DNA of 64,000 bases from NCBI RefSeq assembly GCF_902167145.1, contig NC_050105.1:137129988-137193987 (forward strand). The letters run 5' to 3'. Below the pieces are notes generated by a model. The model was not told the origin of the DNA and did not search any database. It was given only the letters and a program-made list of their open reading frames with translations. Made by a program: the position numbers and the translations under genes. Shown in pieces: positions 46,126-59,300 of this stretch (positions within the stretch are counted from its first letter, which is position 1; every line of letters starts with the position of its first letter). This DNA is from Zea mays (Eukaryota > Streptophyta > Magnoliopsida > Poales > Poaceae).

Positions 46126-49100
46126 ATGGCCGACCGGGTGACCATCATCTCGCCGCGCGACCCATGGCCTTTCTCCACAGTGACGGCGGGCGATCTGGAG
46201 GATCTTGTTGCTGAGGGTTTGCTTCGCCCTCTCTCTGATGAGAGGCGGCCGGAATGGATTCCCCCCGTGAGCGGAGCCGCTCCGTCCCCACCGCCGGGGT
46301 ACATCGTGAGCTTCGTCTCCTTCCACGAGCGGGGATTTGGTGTGCCGGCGAGCCGCTTTATGCGGGCGATCCTGCACCACTACGGGGTGGAGTTGCACAA
46401 CCTCAGCCCCAACTCCATCTCGCAGGCCGCCATCTTCGTAGCGGTGTGCGAGGGGTACTTGGGGATCGCCCCCCACTGGGACTTGTGGACTCATCTCTTT
46501 TTCGCGGAGCTCTTCGCTTCGCCGACGGGGGAGAGAAAGGTCTGCGCGGCAGTGCGGGCCGGCGGCTGCATCCTTCAGCTGAGGCAGTCGCGGGCCTCGC
46601 TGTACATTCCTGCCACCCTTGCGTCCTCGAACAAAGGGTGGCAGCACCGGTGGTTCTACCTCCGGAATGACGGCGAGTTGCTTCCGCCGTTTTCCCAGCG
46701 GGTAGTCACCGTCGCCGCCAATGCTTGGCGCCACGGGACCCCGCACGAAAGACAGAAAAACCTCAAACCCTTTCTCAAGGCTTTGGAGGCGTTGCGGAAA
46801 GGGGGACTCACCGCCGCAGGAGTGATCGCCGCCATCCACCGCCGGAGGGTGCTTCCCTTGGCGGAGCGACGGTTGCCGCTCTGGGAGATGACACCGGAGG
46901 CTGACTTGGAGGGCTCGCGGATGTCCTCGGATCCTCTTCCCTTCGATGTTCTCCACGGGCGGGTGGCCGTCGCGTTGGGGAAACCGGACCTCAGCGCCTT
47001 CTCCCAGCCTTTGATGCGCCCTGACCAAGGGTGCGTGACTCTGGTGAGTGTCTGCTCCTTCCTCCCTCTTGCATCGGGTTGTCCCTAGTTCTTACGGTCA
47101 GGATTTCCATCCGTCCTCAGGAGGTGGGGCGGCACAAGCCTTCCCTACCACGGGTACCGCAGGATGCGGTGGACCGAGCAGCGCGGCGGGTTGCCGCGGA
47201 GGAGAAGAAGAAAAAGAAGGACGCGGAGAAGACCCGGGCCCGCGAGCGGATGCGGGCTCGGGATGCCTTGGAAAAGCTCCATCGTCGGCAGGAGAGGGAG
47301 GGGCTCCCGAGGGAGCCGTCGCCGGAAACGCCTGATGACGACGACGATGATGAGGATGATGACGAGGAAGACGACATGGCTGCCCGCCTCGGCTTCAGCC
47401 CTGGCTTGAGGTTAGGCCAGGAGCCGTCAAGCCAGCCCCCGAGTGGGCTGACGCAGTCAGTCCCTGGAGTCGGGACACCGAGGTCCCGACCCGAGGAGAG
47501 GGGGCAGACCGAGAGGGTACTTGACCCCTCGGCTGGGGGAGTTGAGGCGCCCCGGGGAGCCAGGTCGAGGCGTCTGTTCCCCGATAGCCGTCGCCCACGC
47601 CGGCAACGCAGGAGAGCGACCCTCAGGTCGCCGTGGCGGTGCCTGGGCAGTCTGCCTCCCAGGTGTCCAAAGCAATGGTGGTGCCGAAGTTGCCGGCGAA
47701 GCGGACCTCGGCGGCGGCTTCGGGGGTCGAGATCCGAGAGACCTCCCCTCAGGCACGGTTGATCATGGCCCGGAGTGGGTAAGTATCTTGGAACGTCTTC
47801 GTCCTGGCTTTTCATTCGTACGTCGCGACCGTGATTTTTCCTTCCTCCTCAGCAAGCGAAGCCATGGCCTGACCGATCTGGCTCCCCGAAAGGCCCTTAA
47901 GACGGCGCCGGCTTCCGCAGCCGGCACCACTCCAGGCCTTGCCGTTCAGCTAACCTTCTCGCAAGGCGCTCCACAGCAGGGGGCTCAGGTGGCACCAGTC
48001 GCTGTGGAGTGAGTTGCCGAGGCCGGTACTTCTGCCGAGGCGGCCATCGTGCTAGGGGAGGTGGTTGACGCGGACGTGGCCCAGGCCCCACCGGACGTGT
48101 CGGCGGTGCCGGCACCTGCTGCAACTGAAGCCGCTGCCGTCACAGTCGGGGAGCGACCTGTCGTTGCCGACGCTGAGACGGCCGAGGCGTCGGCACTTGG
48201 TGCCTCGGAGGAGGGGGCGGAGAGATGCGATCCGTCCCGCCGGGCGGCAGCCTTGTCGCTGTGCGGCGGGGCTCCAAGGGTCGGCGCCAGTTGCTCCGGT
48301 TCTGGACCCGCGAGGCCTCGGACCCCTTCTTCGTTCTCGACGATGAGCGGGAGGAGCAGTCCTGGGACGAGCTCCGCGAGTGTGCCGAAGCAACGGTGGG
48401 GTCGCTCCGGTCGTCGCTGGAGGTTTTCTGCAGGGACGTCCCCAAAATCCTTCAGGTAACGGTTTCAGGCATACCTTTTCTTTTTTGTGGCCAAGGCGTC
48501 TTTCGTAACGCCCCGCTTCCTTTCCTCAGGATCTGACGGATCTAAGCGCTGCCAAGTCGTCGTTCATCCGCCACGAGGTCGACGTCTGGGGCTCGCTGCG
48601 ATCCCTGAGGACCTCGTTCGCCGAGGCTACTACGCGCCTCTCTCAGCAGGGCACCGAGGTAGCGGACCTTCGGTTGCTCTGCACCGATCTGAGAGCTGAG
48701 GTGGCAGCGGCACGCGCAGAGGCGGCAGCGGCGCGCGCAGAAGTGCAACGACAACAGCCGGAGTTCGACCGGATCGTCGATGAGCGGGACCAATCTCGGG
48801 GTCGGGCTGCCGAGGCCGAAAGCCGGGATAGAACCCTTGCAGCCGACCTAGCCGTAGCCCAGGTCGCAGCCTCGGAGCAGCGTGCCCGAGCCGGAGGTAT
48901 GCCTTGGCCACTTTCGGTTTTCGTTTCAACTTGTTTCCTCCGCTTGTGTTTGAGATCTTTCGTCCTGGCTGTTCGTAGAACTCGAGTCCGCCCTTGATGA
49001 GTCCGCCAAGGCGCTTGCCGAGGCGCTTGCTGGGGCGGCCAAGCAGAGGGAGGCCGACCACGTGGCCATGTCCGAGGCCGTCTCGGACTTCTGCCGGGTC

Positions 49101-49469
49101 CTTGGCTCCGGCAACGTTCCCTCAGGAAGCTCCCCTCACAGTCGCCTGCAGGCCTTGGGCGATCATGTGCGCGGCAGACTCCGCGAGGCGCTACACCACG
49201 GCGTCAGGCGGGCCTTCGCCGTGCTCGCTTCCCACTACGTCGTGGACCTGGAGCGGGTCAGCGAGGGGTATTGCCTTCCTGATGAAGATGAAGCCGCCCT
49301 GGCAGAAGTCCGGAGGCTCGATGCGGCCGCCGCGGGTCCGAGCGCGGTGCTGGCGACCACCTTCGAAGCAGAGATCCTTCCGCCTGCGCCGTCGTCCGAA
49401 GCCAGGATGGACTTTGCCGAGGGTGGGGACGAAGCCGACGGCGCGGCTCCTTCCTGTGGCGACGCCTGA
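46126..49469 (+). pseudogene. Antisense spliced gene in element F (Transposase_28 / 'gypsy type transposon' family)
   Basis: Five exons with GT-AG introns: 46126-47043, 47121-47778, 47853-48455, 48530-48896, 48979-49469. Exon 1 (306 codons) is intact and carries the plant domain named putative gypsy-type transposon (PF04195), with PPPGYIVSFVSFHERGFGVP and NSISQAAIFVAVCEGYLGIA. Exon 2 has a KKKKKDAEK charged helix and an Asp-rich run, then a frame change between about 47560 and 47660. Exon 3 has a TGA at 48010-48012 and another frame change near 48200-48290. Exons 4-5 give an Ala/Arg-rich coiled coil and a C-terminal domain. Such antisense genes are known in Tat-lineage elements; function unknown. 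Confidence 0.7.
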
Positions 49470-49918
49470 CTCTGTTGGAACAGTTTCTGTTGGATGCACA
49501 TGTGTCTTTCTGTGACCGCTGAGGCCTGAACACTTTATCACCGTTGTATGAAGTCGCGCTCCTTTCCCTTTCACTTTTGCGTGTCCGGCCCCGCCTGTTA
49601 GTAGCAGGATGGCTTCCCCAAGTGGGGGTCACTTTTCATGGCGGGTGACGAGTGAGGTGTCCGTAACCCAGAGGCGTAGGAGTCCCTCGGCTCAGTCGGC
49701 CTTGCCACTTACATGCACCCGTGTTCGCTCCTTGGGGTCCTGCTTCCGACATAGCCGAGGGAACGCAAAAAGCCTTTTCGACTGAAAATTTTGACGCAGA
49801 GGGGTTCCCCCCTTTTTAGCCCCCGAGGGAGGGTCGGGCTCTGCCGAGGCAAGGCTGACCCTTCCTTGATGACTAAAACTTGCGTGGGGGCAAGGTGAGC
49901 GAACAACTTGAAAGCATC
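49470..49918. other. Gap between antisense gene and pol remnant
   Basis: About 450 bp between the convergent 3' ends of the antisense gene and the pol remnant. No gene is seen. Confidence 0.5.
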
Positions 49919-51315
49919 TTAAGGGTAGAGGCGACGTAGCTATTAGACGTTCGAAGTGTTGCTGTAGACCTCGCCTTGACTGTTGGCCAGCTTGTATGTT
50001 CCGGGCTTCAGAACTTTGGCGATGACAAGTGGCCCTTCCCAGGGGAGCGCGTAGCCCCCGGGTGTCTCCGATGAGGGCCCGGGGTGCGGTGGTGGAGCTC
50101 CTTCCCGTCCCTTAGCAAGACGAACGACTTGGCGGGCCGCGCCAACCGCCGAGCTCTGGCCCGGTCGAGGGGTAGCTCTCCTTGGTGGAGATATTGCAGG
50201 TACGGGGTCTACCATCTTTGATTAGGTGTGGCCCCGCTTCGCTCCTCCTCGACGCGCAACGCCTCGCCCTCGGGGGCCGAGGGTGCTCGGGCCGAGCTGA
50301 GGGTGCCTCGGACTGGGCCGAGGGTGCCTCGGGCTCGGGCGTGTCGTCGATTTTGATGGAGGGTCGATGCAGGTCTTGGGAGCAGGCTTCCGGGGGAAAC
50401 GTTATTCGCCCCGAGGCGGTACAGAGGCAGGCCCCCTTTGCCGAGGTGCGGGATGAAAAGGCTGAGGGCCGCAATACATCCCATGACTCTCCGTACGCCT
50501 TTCAAGTCCGCGATGGGCCCCATGCTGGTGACCGCCGCGATCTTCTCTGGATCGGCTTCGATGCCCCGCTCGGGGACGATGAACCCCAAGAGCATGCCTC
50601 GGGGCACCCCGAAGACACGCTTTTCGGGATTGAGCTTGACGCCCTCCGTCTTGAGACATCGGAATGTCACTTCAAGGTCGGAAAGGAGGTCGGAGGCTTT
50701 CCTCGTCTTGACTACGATGTCATCGACGTAGGCCTCGACCGTGCGGCCAATGTGCTCGCCGAACACATGGTTCATGCACCGCTGGTACGTCGCGCCCGCA
50801 TTCCTCAAGCCGAACGGCATGGTGACATAGCAGTACATGTCGAAGGGTGTGATGAAAGAAGTCGCGAGCTGGTCGGACTCTTTCATCCTGATTTGGTGAT
50901 ACCCTGAGTAGGCGTCGAGGAAAGACAGGGTTTCGCACCCAGCAGTGGAATCCACGATCTAATCGATGCAAGGCAGAGGGTAGGGAACCTTCGGACATGC
51001 TTTGTTCAGACCAGTGTAGTCTACACACATCCGCCATTTCCCCCCTTTCTTTCTCACAAGCACAGGGTTGGCAAGCCATTCGGGATGGAATACCTCTTTG
51101 ATGAACCCTGCCGCCATTAGCTTGTGGATCTCCTCGCCTATGGCTCTGCGCTTCTCCTCGTCGAATCGGCGCAGAGGCTGCTTGACCGGTCGGGCTCCGG
51201 CCCGGATGTCCAGCGAGTGCTCAGCGACATCCCTCGGTATGTCGGGCATGTCCGAGGGACTCCACGCGAAGACATCGGCGTTCGCGCGAAGAAAGTCGAC
51301 GAGCACTGCTTCCTA
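49919..51315 (-). pseudogene. pol: Element F pol remnant: RT kept, RNase H and integrase core deleted
   Basis: From 51315 downward: the N-terminal pol region (FLRANADVFAW), reverse transcriptase with RKKGGKWRMCVDYTGLNKA, LDAYSGYHQIRM and AYVDDIVVKTR, up to GLPLYRL near 50425. There it jumps to the linker between RNase H and integrase (DLHRPSIKIDDTPEPE), and then near 50075 to the very end of integrase (WEGPLVIAKVLKPGTYKLA), followed by two stops and LRRLYP. So two internal deletions removed RNase H and the integrase catalytic core. TAG codons stand where family members have Gln at 50959-50961 and 51313-51315. Confidence 0.8.
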
Positions 51316-54300
51316 TTTGGGATCGAGCCCGGAGCCGATCCGGACTTGCTTGGAGGCGTCGCTGCTGGGGTCAAGGGGGACGGACTTAACCGTTTCCGCT
51401 GGCTCGAAGTTGCCGGCATGACGCTTCATGTCTGCCACCTCCTTAGAGAGGCTCTCCAGGTCGGCGATGAGGGCCTCAGACTTGGCGAGGGCCTCGGCGT
51501 ACTCCACGCACTCCACGTCGCATTCGAACGCGTGTTTGTACGTGGGGCCGACGGTGATGACCCCATTGGGGCCCGGCATCTTGAGCTTGAGGTAGGTGTA
51601 GTTGGGGACGGCCATGAACTTCGCGTAGCAGGGCCTCCCCAATACCGCATGGTAGGTTCCTTGGAACCCGACCACCTCGAACGTCAGGGTCTCCCTTCGG
51701 AAGTTGGAGGGTGTTCCGAAGCAGACGGGAAGATCGAGTTGTCCGAGGGGCTGGACGCGCTTCCCGGGGATGATCCCATGGAAAGGCGCAGCGCCCGCCC
51801 GGACCGAGGATAGATCGATACGCAGAAGCCCGAGGGTCTCGACGTAGATGATGTTGAGGCTGCTGCCTCCGTCCATGAGGACCTTGGTGAGCCTGACGTC
51901 GCTGATGACGAGGTCGACGACGAGCGGGTATTTTCCCGGGCTCGGCACATGGTCGGGGTGGTCGGCTTGGTCGAAGGTGATGGGCTTGTCGGACCAGTCT
52001 AGGTAGACTGGCGCCGCCACCTTCACCGAACAGACCTCCCGGCGCTCTTGCTTGCGGTGCCGAGCCGACGCGTTCGCCGCTTGCCCGTCGTAGATCATGA
52101 AGCAGTCGCGGACCTCGGGGAACTCTCCTGCCTGGTGATCTTCCTTCTTGTCATCGTCGCGGGCCCTGCCACCCTCCGCGGGTGGCCCGGCCCTGTGGAA
52201 GTGGCGCCGAAACATGACGCACTCCTCAAGGGTGTGCTTGACGGGCCCCTGGTGATAGGGGCACGACTCCTTGAGCATCTTGTCGAAGAGGTTGGGACCT
52301 CCGGGGGGTTTCCGAGGGTTCTTGTACTCGGCGGCGGCGACAAGGTCTGCATCGGCGGCGTCGCGTTTCGCTTGCGACTTCTTCTTGCCCTTCTTCTTGG
52401 CGCCGCGCTGAGCTGACGCCTCGGGGGCATCTTCCGATGGACGGCCCTGGGGCTGCTTGTCCTTCCGGAAGATAGCCTCGACCGCCTCCTGGCCGGAGGC
52501 GAACTTGGTGGCGGTGTCCATCAGCTCGCTCGCCCTGGTGGGGGTCTTGCGACCCAGTTTGCTAACCAGGTCGCGGCAGGTGGTGCCGGCGAGGAACGCG
52601 CCGATGACATCCGAGTCGGTGATGTTGGGCAGCTCGGTGCGCTGCTTCGAGAATCGCCGGATGTAGTCTCGGAGAGACTCTCCCGGCTGCTGTCGGCAGC
52701 TTCGGATGTCCCAGGAATTCCCGGGGCGCACGTACGTGCCCTGGAAATTGCCGGCGAAAGCTTGGACTAGGTCGTCCCAGTCGGAGATCTGCCCCGGAGG
52801 CAGGTGCTCCAACCAGGCGCGAGCGGTGTCGGAGAGGAACAGGGGGAGGTTGCGGATGATGAGGTTGTCATCGTCCGTTCCACCCAGTTGGCAGGCCAGA
52901 CGGTAGTCCGCGAGCCACAGTTCCGGTCTCGTCTCCCCCGAGTACTTTGTGATAGTAGTCAGGGGTCGGAACCGGGTCGGGAACGACGCCCGTCGTATGG
53001 CCCGGCTGAAGGCCTGCGGACCGGGTGGTTCGGGCGAGGGACTCCGATCCTCCCCGCTGTCGTAGCGTCCCCCACGCTTGGGGCGGTAGCCTTGGCGCAC
53101 CCTCTCGTCGAGGTGGGCCCGATGACCGCGGTGATGGTGCTCGTTGCCGAGGCGACCCGGGGCCGCAGGCACTGTGTTGCGCGTGCGCCCTGTGCAGACC
53201 GAGGCTTCCCGCATGAATCGGGAGGTCGCGGCACGATGTTCCGAGGGGTACCCCTGCCTCCGGGAGGCGAAGCTCTCGGCCCGCCGGACCGCGGCGCCTT
53301 CCAGGAGATCCTTGAGCTCCCCCTGGATTCGCCGCCCCTCGGTGGTTGATGGCTCCGGCATCGTGCGGAGGAGCATTGCTACTGCAGCCAGGTTCTGGCC
53401 GACCCCACTGGATGCGGGTGGCGGCCTGACCCTGACATAGTCGGCGATGCGGTGCTGGAAGCCCTGGGGTAGATGACGCATTTCTCCGGCCGGAGGTTGG
53501 CCCGCCCATGCCTGCCCGACGTCCCGGTGGATTGGCTCAAACGCTCCTGCTCCCTCGTCGAGCCTGGCCTGCACCCCGCGGATTTGCTCGAGTTGTGGGT
53601 CGTGACCCCCCGCCGGAACGGGGACCACAGCTAGCTCCCGCGGGATGTCAACGCGAGGCATCGGCCTAGGGAGGTCACCGTCCTCCGGCATGCCGAGATG
53701 GTTGCCTTCGGAGGGACCCCCTAGATCGACGTGGAAACATTCGCGGCTCGAGCCACAGTCCTCGTCGCCGAGGCTACGGCTACCGTCAGAACAGTCGGAA
53801 AGGCAGCAGTCGCATGCGGTCATGAAGCCCCGCATGGCACTGGGGTTGCCAAGTTCGGAGAAATCCCAATAGAAGCTGGGCTCATCGTCTTCCTCGGACC
53901 CAGAGGGCCCGTAGGTCGAGACGCCCGTCAGCCGGTCCCAAGGTGACCGCATACGGAACCCCAGGGGGTTCGGATTCGCCTCTACGAGGGCGTCCGCCAA
54001 AGTGGAGCCGCTAGGCGGGTTGAGGCTAAATTCGAAAGGCGTGGGATGGGAATCGGTCGGTACCTCTTGGTCGACGGGCGGTGATGAGGTCACGTCGGGG
54101 ACTGACTGCACCATCGTCTCAGGTACGAGGGCGACACCCAGCAAGCCTTTCGCGAGTGTGCTGGCGTCGTCCGTTTGCTCGGGATTGACGCATCGCGGGG
54201 AGACAGCGCTCGTCTTCGTCTCAGGCGCGAGGCCGATGCCCGGCGCACCCCCGTTGGAGTGCTGGCGTTGTCGACTCGCTCGACGGCCGATGAGGCGCCG

Positions 54301-54320
54301 CCTCCTGCTTGGCCTTAGTT
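51313..54320 (-). pseudogene. gag: Element F gag-protease
   Basis: A 943-codon open frame from 54144 to 51313; the same frame continues upstream to element G at 54325. Gypsy gag core (FRPLTTITKYSGETRPELWL, WLEHLPPGQISDWDDL, SLRDYIRRFSKQRTELPN) at about residues 420-580, a His/Cys-containing YHQGPVKHTLEECVMFRRHF segment, then an aspartic protease region with VLMDGGSSLNIIYVETLGLL. It ends at a TAG (51313-51315) where the family reads through into pol (GSGLDPK then EAVLVDF). The 5' coding part is separated by element G and resumes at 63626. Confidence 0.75.
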
Positions 54321-54325
54321 GCCCC

Positions 54326-55563
54326 TGAAAGTCGCCTAGAGGGGGGGGTGAATAGGGCGAAACTGAAATTTACAAATATAAACACAACTACAAGCCGGGT
54401 TAACGTTAGAAATATAAACGAGTCCGCGAGAGAGGGCGCAAAACAAATCACAAGCGAATAAGTAAGTGAGACACGCGGATTTGTTTTACCGAGGTTCGGT
54501 TCTCGCAAACCTACTCCCCGTTGAGGAGGCCACAAAGGCCGGGTCTCTTTCAACCCTTCCCTCTCTCAAACGGTCCCTCGGACCGAGTGAGCTTTCTCTT
54601 CTTAATCACTTGGAACACAAAGTTCCCACAAGGACCACCACAAGTTTGGTGTCTCTTGCCTCAATTACAAGTGAATTTGATCGCAATGAAAGAATCAAGA
54701 AAGCACGATTTGAAAAAGCCAAGCGACAAGAGCGACAAATAACACACGGATCACTTTCTCTCTCAAGCCACTAATCACTAATGATCTCTTTTCTCAATTG
54801 TGAAACTTGGAGAGATTGAGGTTTTGAATGTGTCTTGGAATGGATTGCTAGCTCTTGTATTGAATGTTGAAGGTTGGAATGCTTGGATGGATTGAATGGA
54901 GGTGGTTGGGGTTGTATTTATAGCCACCAACCATTTCCTAGCCGTTGGGCCATTCTGCTGAGCGCGGACGGTCCGCCCTCCTGGTGCGGACGGTCCGCCC
55001 CTGTAGATCAACGGCTGAAAATGCAACGGTCAGCAGTAACGGCTATATCAACGGCTATATTGCATTTAATGCGTCGTCAGATGTCAGACAGAGCCAGTCG
55101 CGGACGGTCCGCCCACCTGGTCCGGACGGTCCGCGAGGCCGCTATAATTCATTTCTCCGAACCCGTTACCTTCGGGTTTTTCGGTTTCTCACCTACCGGA
55201 CGGTCCGCGCTAGAGGCCGGACGGTCCGCGCAAGGGCTCGGACGGTCTTTGCTTTTCCTCCGGACAGTCCATAGCACAGACTTGGATTTTTGCATTGGTT
55301 CTGGCCGAGTGACATCCTCGTGTCGCGGACGGTCCGCCGCAAGGGCCCGGACGGTCCGCGCTTGGCCTGTTTTTCCAAAAAGCTTCTCCTGTCCGGAATA
55401 ATCTACGGTATTCCGGACAGTCGAATTAGTATAGTTGTAGATGAACCTTTGGCACCTGTAGAACATGTAATCTAGAGCAAACTAGTTAGTCCAATTTATT
55501 TGTGTTGGGCGATTCAACCACCAAAACTATTTAGGAACTAGGTGTAAGCCTAATTCCCTTTCA
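54326..55563 (-). repeat. Element G 3' LTR
   Basis: 1,238 bp; TATA (minus strand tataaat) at 54916-54922; about nine GCGGACGGTCCGC-type palindromes between 54960 and 55360. Confidence 0.92.
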
Positions 55564-56393
55564 ATCTCCCCCTTTTTGGTGATTGATGCCAACACAAACC
55601 AAAGCAAATATAAAGGTGCATAATTGAACTAGTTTGTATAATGTAGGTGTAAAGGTTGCTTGGAATTTAGCTAATATAAACACTTACAAGATATGCATGG
55701 ATTGTTTCTTCATTTTTAATATTTTGGACCACGCTTGCACCATATGTTTTGTTTTTGCAAATTCTTTTTGTAAATCCATTTCAAAGATCTTTTGCAAATA
55801 GTCAAAGGTATATGAATAAGAGTTTGCAAAGCATTTTCAAGATTTGAAATTGTCTCCCCCTATTTCAAATGCTTTTCCTTTGACTAAACAAAACTCCCCC
55901 TAAAAGAGATCCACCTCTTAGTGTTCAAGAGGGTTTTTGATATACCATTTTTGAAATACTACTTTCTCCCCCTTTTGAACACAATAGGATATCAATTGAA
56001 AAATATTCAACACTTAAGTTTTTGAAATTGGTGGTGGTGCGGTCCTTTTGCTTTGGGCTCTTACTTTCTCCCCCTTTGGCATGAATCGCCAAAAACGGAA
56101 GCATTAGAGCCCTCGAAGTGTTTCCTTCCCCTTGGGTCATAAATAAATGAGTTAAGATTATACCAAAGACGAAGTCCTTTTGCTTGGTGCTCATGATTTC
56201 TTCCCCTAGAATGGAGAGTTGCTTGGAGCGACGGCGAAGGATGAGTTACATAGTGGAAGCCTTTGTCTTCGCCGAAGACTCCGATTCCCTTTCAATACAC
56301 CTATGACTTGGTTTGAGATAGACTTGAAAACACATTAGTCATAGCATATAAAGAGATATGATCAAAGGTATATAAATGTGCTATGTGTGCAAT
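55564..56393 (-). other. Element G 3' noncoding region with repeated polypurine tracts
   Basis: No gene. Primer tract (minus strand aaaaagggggagat) at 55564-55577; further AGGGGGAG-like tracts at about 55855, 55893, 55968 and 56070. Confidence 0.7.
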
Positions 56394-59300
56394 CTAGCAA
56401 AAGAAATTGCGGGAATCAAGAATATTGAGCTCATGCCTAAGTTTGGTAAAAGATTGTTCATCAAGCGGCTTGGTAAAGATATCGGCTAATTGATCTTTAG
56501 TATTAATGTATGAAATCTCGATATCTCCCTTTTGTTGGTGATCCCTAAGAAAATGATACCGAATGGCTATGTGCTTAGTGCGGCTATGCTCGACGGGATT
56601 GTCGGCCATTTTGATTGCACTCTCATTATCACATAGCAAAGGGACTTTGGTTAATTTGTAACCGTAGTCCCGCAGGGTTTGCCTCATCCAAAGCAATTGC
56701 GCGCAACAATGGCCTGCGGCAATGTACTCGGCTTCGGCGGTGGAAAGAGCGACTGAATTTTGCTTCTTTGAAGCCCAAGACACCAAGGATCTTCCCAAGA
56801 ACTGGCAAGTCCCCGATGTGCTCTTCCTATTGATTTTGCATCCCGCCCAATCGGCATCCGAATAACCAATCAAATCAAATGTGGATCCCCGAGGGTACCA
56901 AAGCCCAAACTTAGGTGTATAAGCCAAATATCTCAAGATTCGTTTTACGGCCGTAAGGTGTGATTCCTTAGGGTCGGATTGGAATCTTGCACACATGCAA
57001 ACGGAAAGCATAATGTCCGGTCGAGATGCACATAAATAAAGCAATGAACCAATCATCGACCGGTATACCTTTTGATCCACGGACTTACCTCCCGTGTCGA
57101 GGTCGAGATGCCCATTAGTTCCCATGGGTGTCTTGATGGGTTTGGCATCCTTCATCCCAAACTTAGCAAGAATGTCTTGAGTGTACTTCGTTTGGCTAAT
57201 GAAGGTGCCCTCTTGGAGTTGCTTGACTTGGAATCCTAGAAAATACTTCAACTCCCCCATCATCGACATCTCGAATTTCTGTGTCATGATCCTACTAAAC
57301 TCTTCACATGTAGACTCGTTAGTAGACCCAAATATAATGTCATCAACATAAATTTGGCATACAAACAAGTCTTTTTCAAGAGTTTTAGTGAATAAAGTAG
57401 GATCGGCCTTGCCGACTTTGAAGCCATTTGCAATAAGGAAATCTCTTAGGCATTCATACCATGCTCTTGGGGCTTGCTTGAGCCCATAAAGCGCCTTAGA
57501 GAGCCTATAGACATGGTTAGGGTACTCACTGTCTTCAAAGCCGGGAGGTTGCTCAACATAGACCTCTTCCTTGATTGGTCCGTTGAGGAAGGCACTTTTC
57601 ACGTCCATTTGATAAAGCTTAAAGCCATGGTAAGTAGCATAGGCTAATAATATGCGAATTGACTCAAGCCTAGCTACGGGTGCATAGGTTTCACCGAAAT
57701 CCAAACCTTCGACTTGGGAGTATCCTTTGGCCACAAGTCGAGCTTTGTTCCTTGTCACCACACCATGCTCATCTTGCTTGTTGCGGAAGACCCATTTGGT
57801 TCCTACAACATTTTGGTTAGGACGTGGAACTAAATGCCATACCTCATTTCTAGTGAAGTTGTTGAGCTCCTCTTGCATTGCCACCACCCAATCCGAATCT
57901 TGAAGTGCTTCCTCTACCCTGTGTGGCTCAATAGAGGAAACAAAAGAGTAATGTTCACAAAAATGAGCAACACGAGATCTAGTGGTTACCCCCTTATGAA
58001 TATCGCCAAGGATGGTGTCGACTGGGTGATCTCGTTGGATTGCTTGGTGGACTCTTGGGTGTGGTGGCCTTTGCTCTTCTTCCTCCTTGTCTTCCTCATT
58101 TGCATCTCCCCCTTGATCAATGCTATCATCTTGAGGTGGCTCATTTGCTTGATCTTCTACTTCATCAACTCGAGCTTCATCCTCATTTTGAGTTGGTGGA
58201 GATGCTTGCATTGAGGAGGATGGTTGATCTTGTGCATTTGGAGGCTTTTCGGATTCCTTAGGACACACATCCCCAATGGACATGTTCCTTAGCGCGATGC
58301 ATGGAGCCTCTTCTTCACCTATCTCATCAAGATCAACTTGCTCTACTTGAGAGCCGTTAGTTTCATCAAACACAACGTCACAAGAGACTTCAACTAGTCC
58401 AGTGGACTTGTTAAAGACCCTATATGCCCTTGTGTTTGAATCATAACCAAGTAAAAAGCCTTCTACAGTTTTAGGAGCAAATTTAGATTTTCTACCTCTT
58501 TTAATAAGAATGAAGCATTTGCTACCAAAAACTCTAAAATACGAAATGTTGGGCTTTTTACCGGTTAGGAGTTCATATGATGTCTTCTTGAGGATTCGGT
58601 GAAGATATAACCGGTTGATGGCGTAGCAGGCGGTGTTGACCGCTTCGGCCCAAAACCGGTCCGGTGTCTTGTACTCATCAAGCATGGTTCTTGCCATGTC
58701 CAATAGAGTTCGATTCTTCCTCTCCACTACACCGTTTTGTTGTGGCGTGTAGGGAGAAGAGAACTCATGCTTGATGCCCTCCTCCTCAAGGAAGCTTTCA
58801 ATTTGAGAGTTCTTGAACTCCGTCCCATTGTCGCTTCTTATTTTCTTGATCCTTAAGCCGAACTCATTTTGAGCTTGTCTCAAGAATCCCCTTAAGGTTT
58901 CTTGGGTTTGAGATTTTTCCTGTAAAAAGAATACCCAAGTGAAGCGAGAATAATCATCCACAATAACTAGACAGTACTTACTCCCGCCGATGCTTATGTA
59001 AGCGATCGGGCCGAATAGATCCATGTGTAGGAGCTCCAGTGGCCTGTCAGTCGTCATTATGTTCTTGTGTGGATGATGAGTGCCAACTTGCTTCCCTGCT
59101 TGGCATGCGCTACAAATCCTGTCTTTCTCAAAATGAACATTGGTTAGTCCTAAAATGTGCTCTCCCTTTAGAAGCTTATGAAGATTCTTCATCCCAACAT
59201 GGGCTAGTCGGCGGTGCCAGAGCCAACCCATGTTAGTCTTAGCAATTAAACATGTGTCGAGCTCAGCTCTATCAAAATCTACTAAGTATAGCTGACCCTC

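Noticed and set aside
45868..47028. 386-codon minus-strand frame opposite exon 1 of the antisense gene
   Set aside because: Low-complexity Arg/Pro/Gly translation; the plus strand has the conserved domain and intron borders.
50182..50907. Long plus-strand frame opposite reverse transcriptase of F (and others at 51124, 52804)
   Set aside because: Mirror frames of GC-rich coding sequence; the minus strand carries the recognisable protein motifs.
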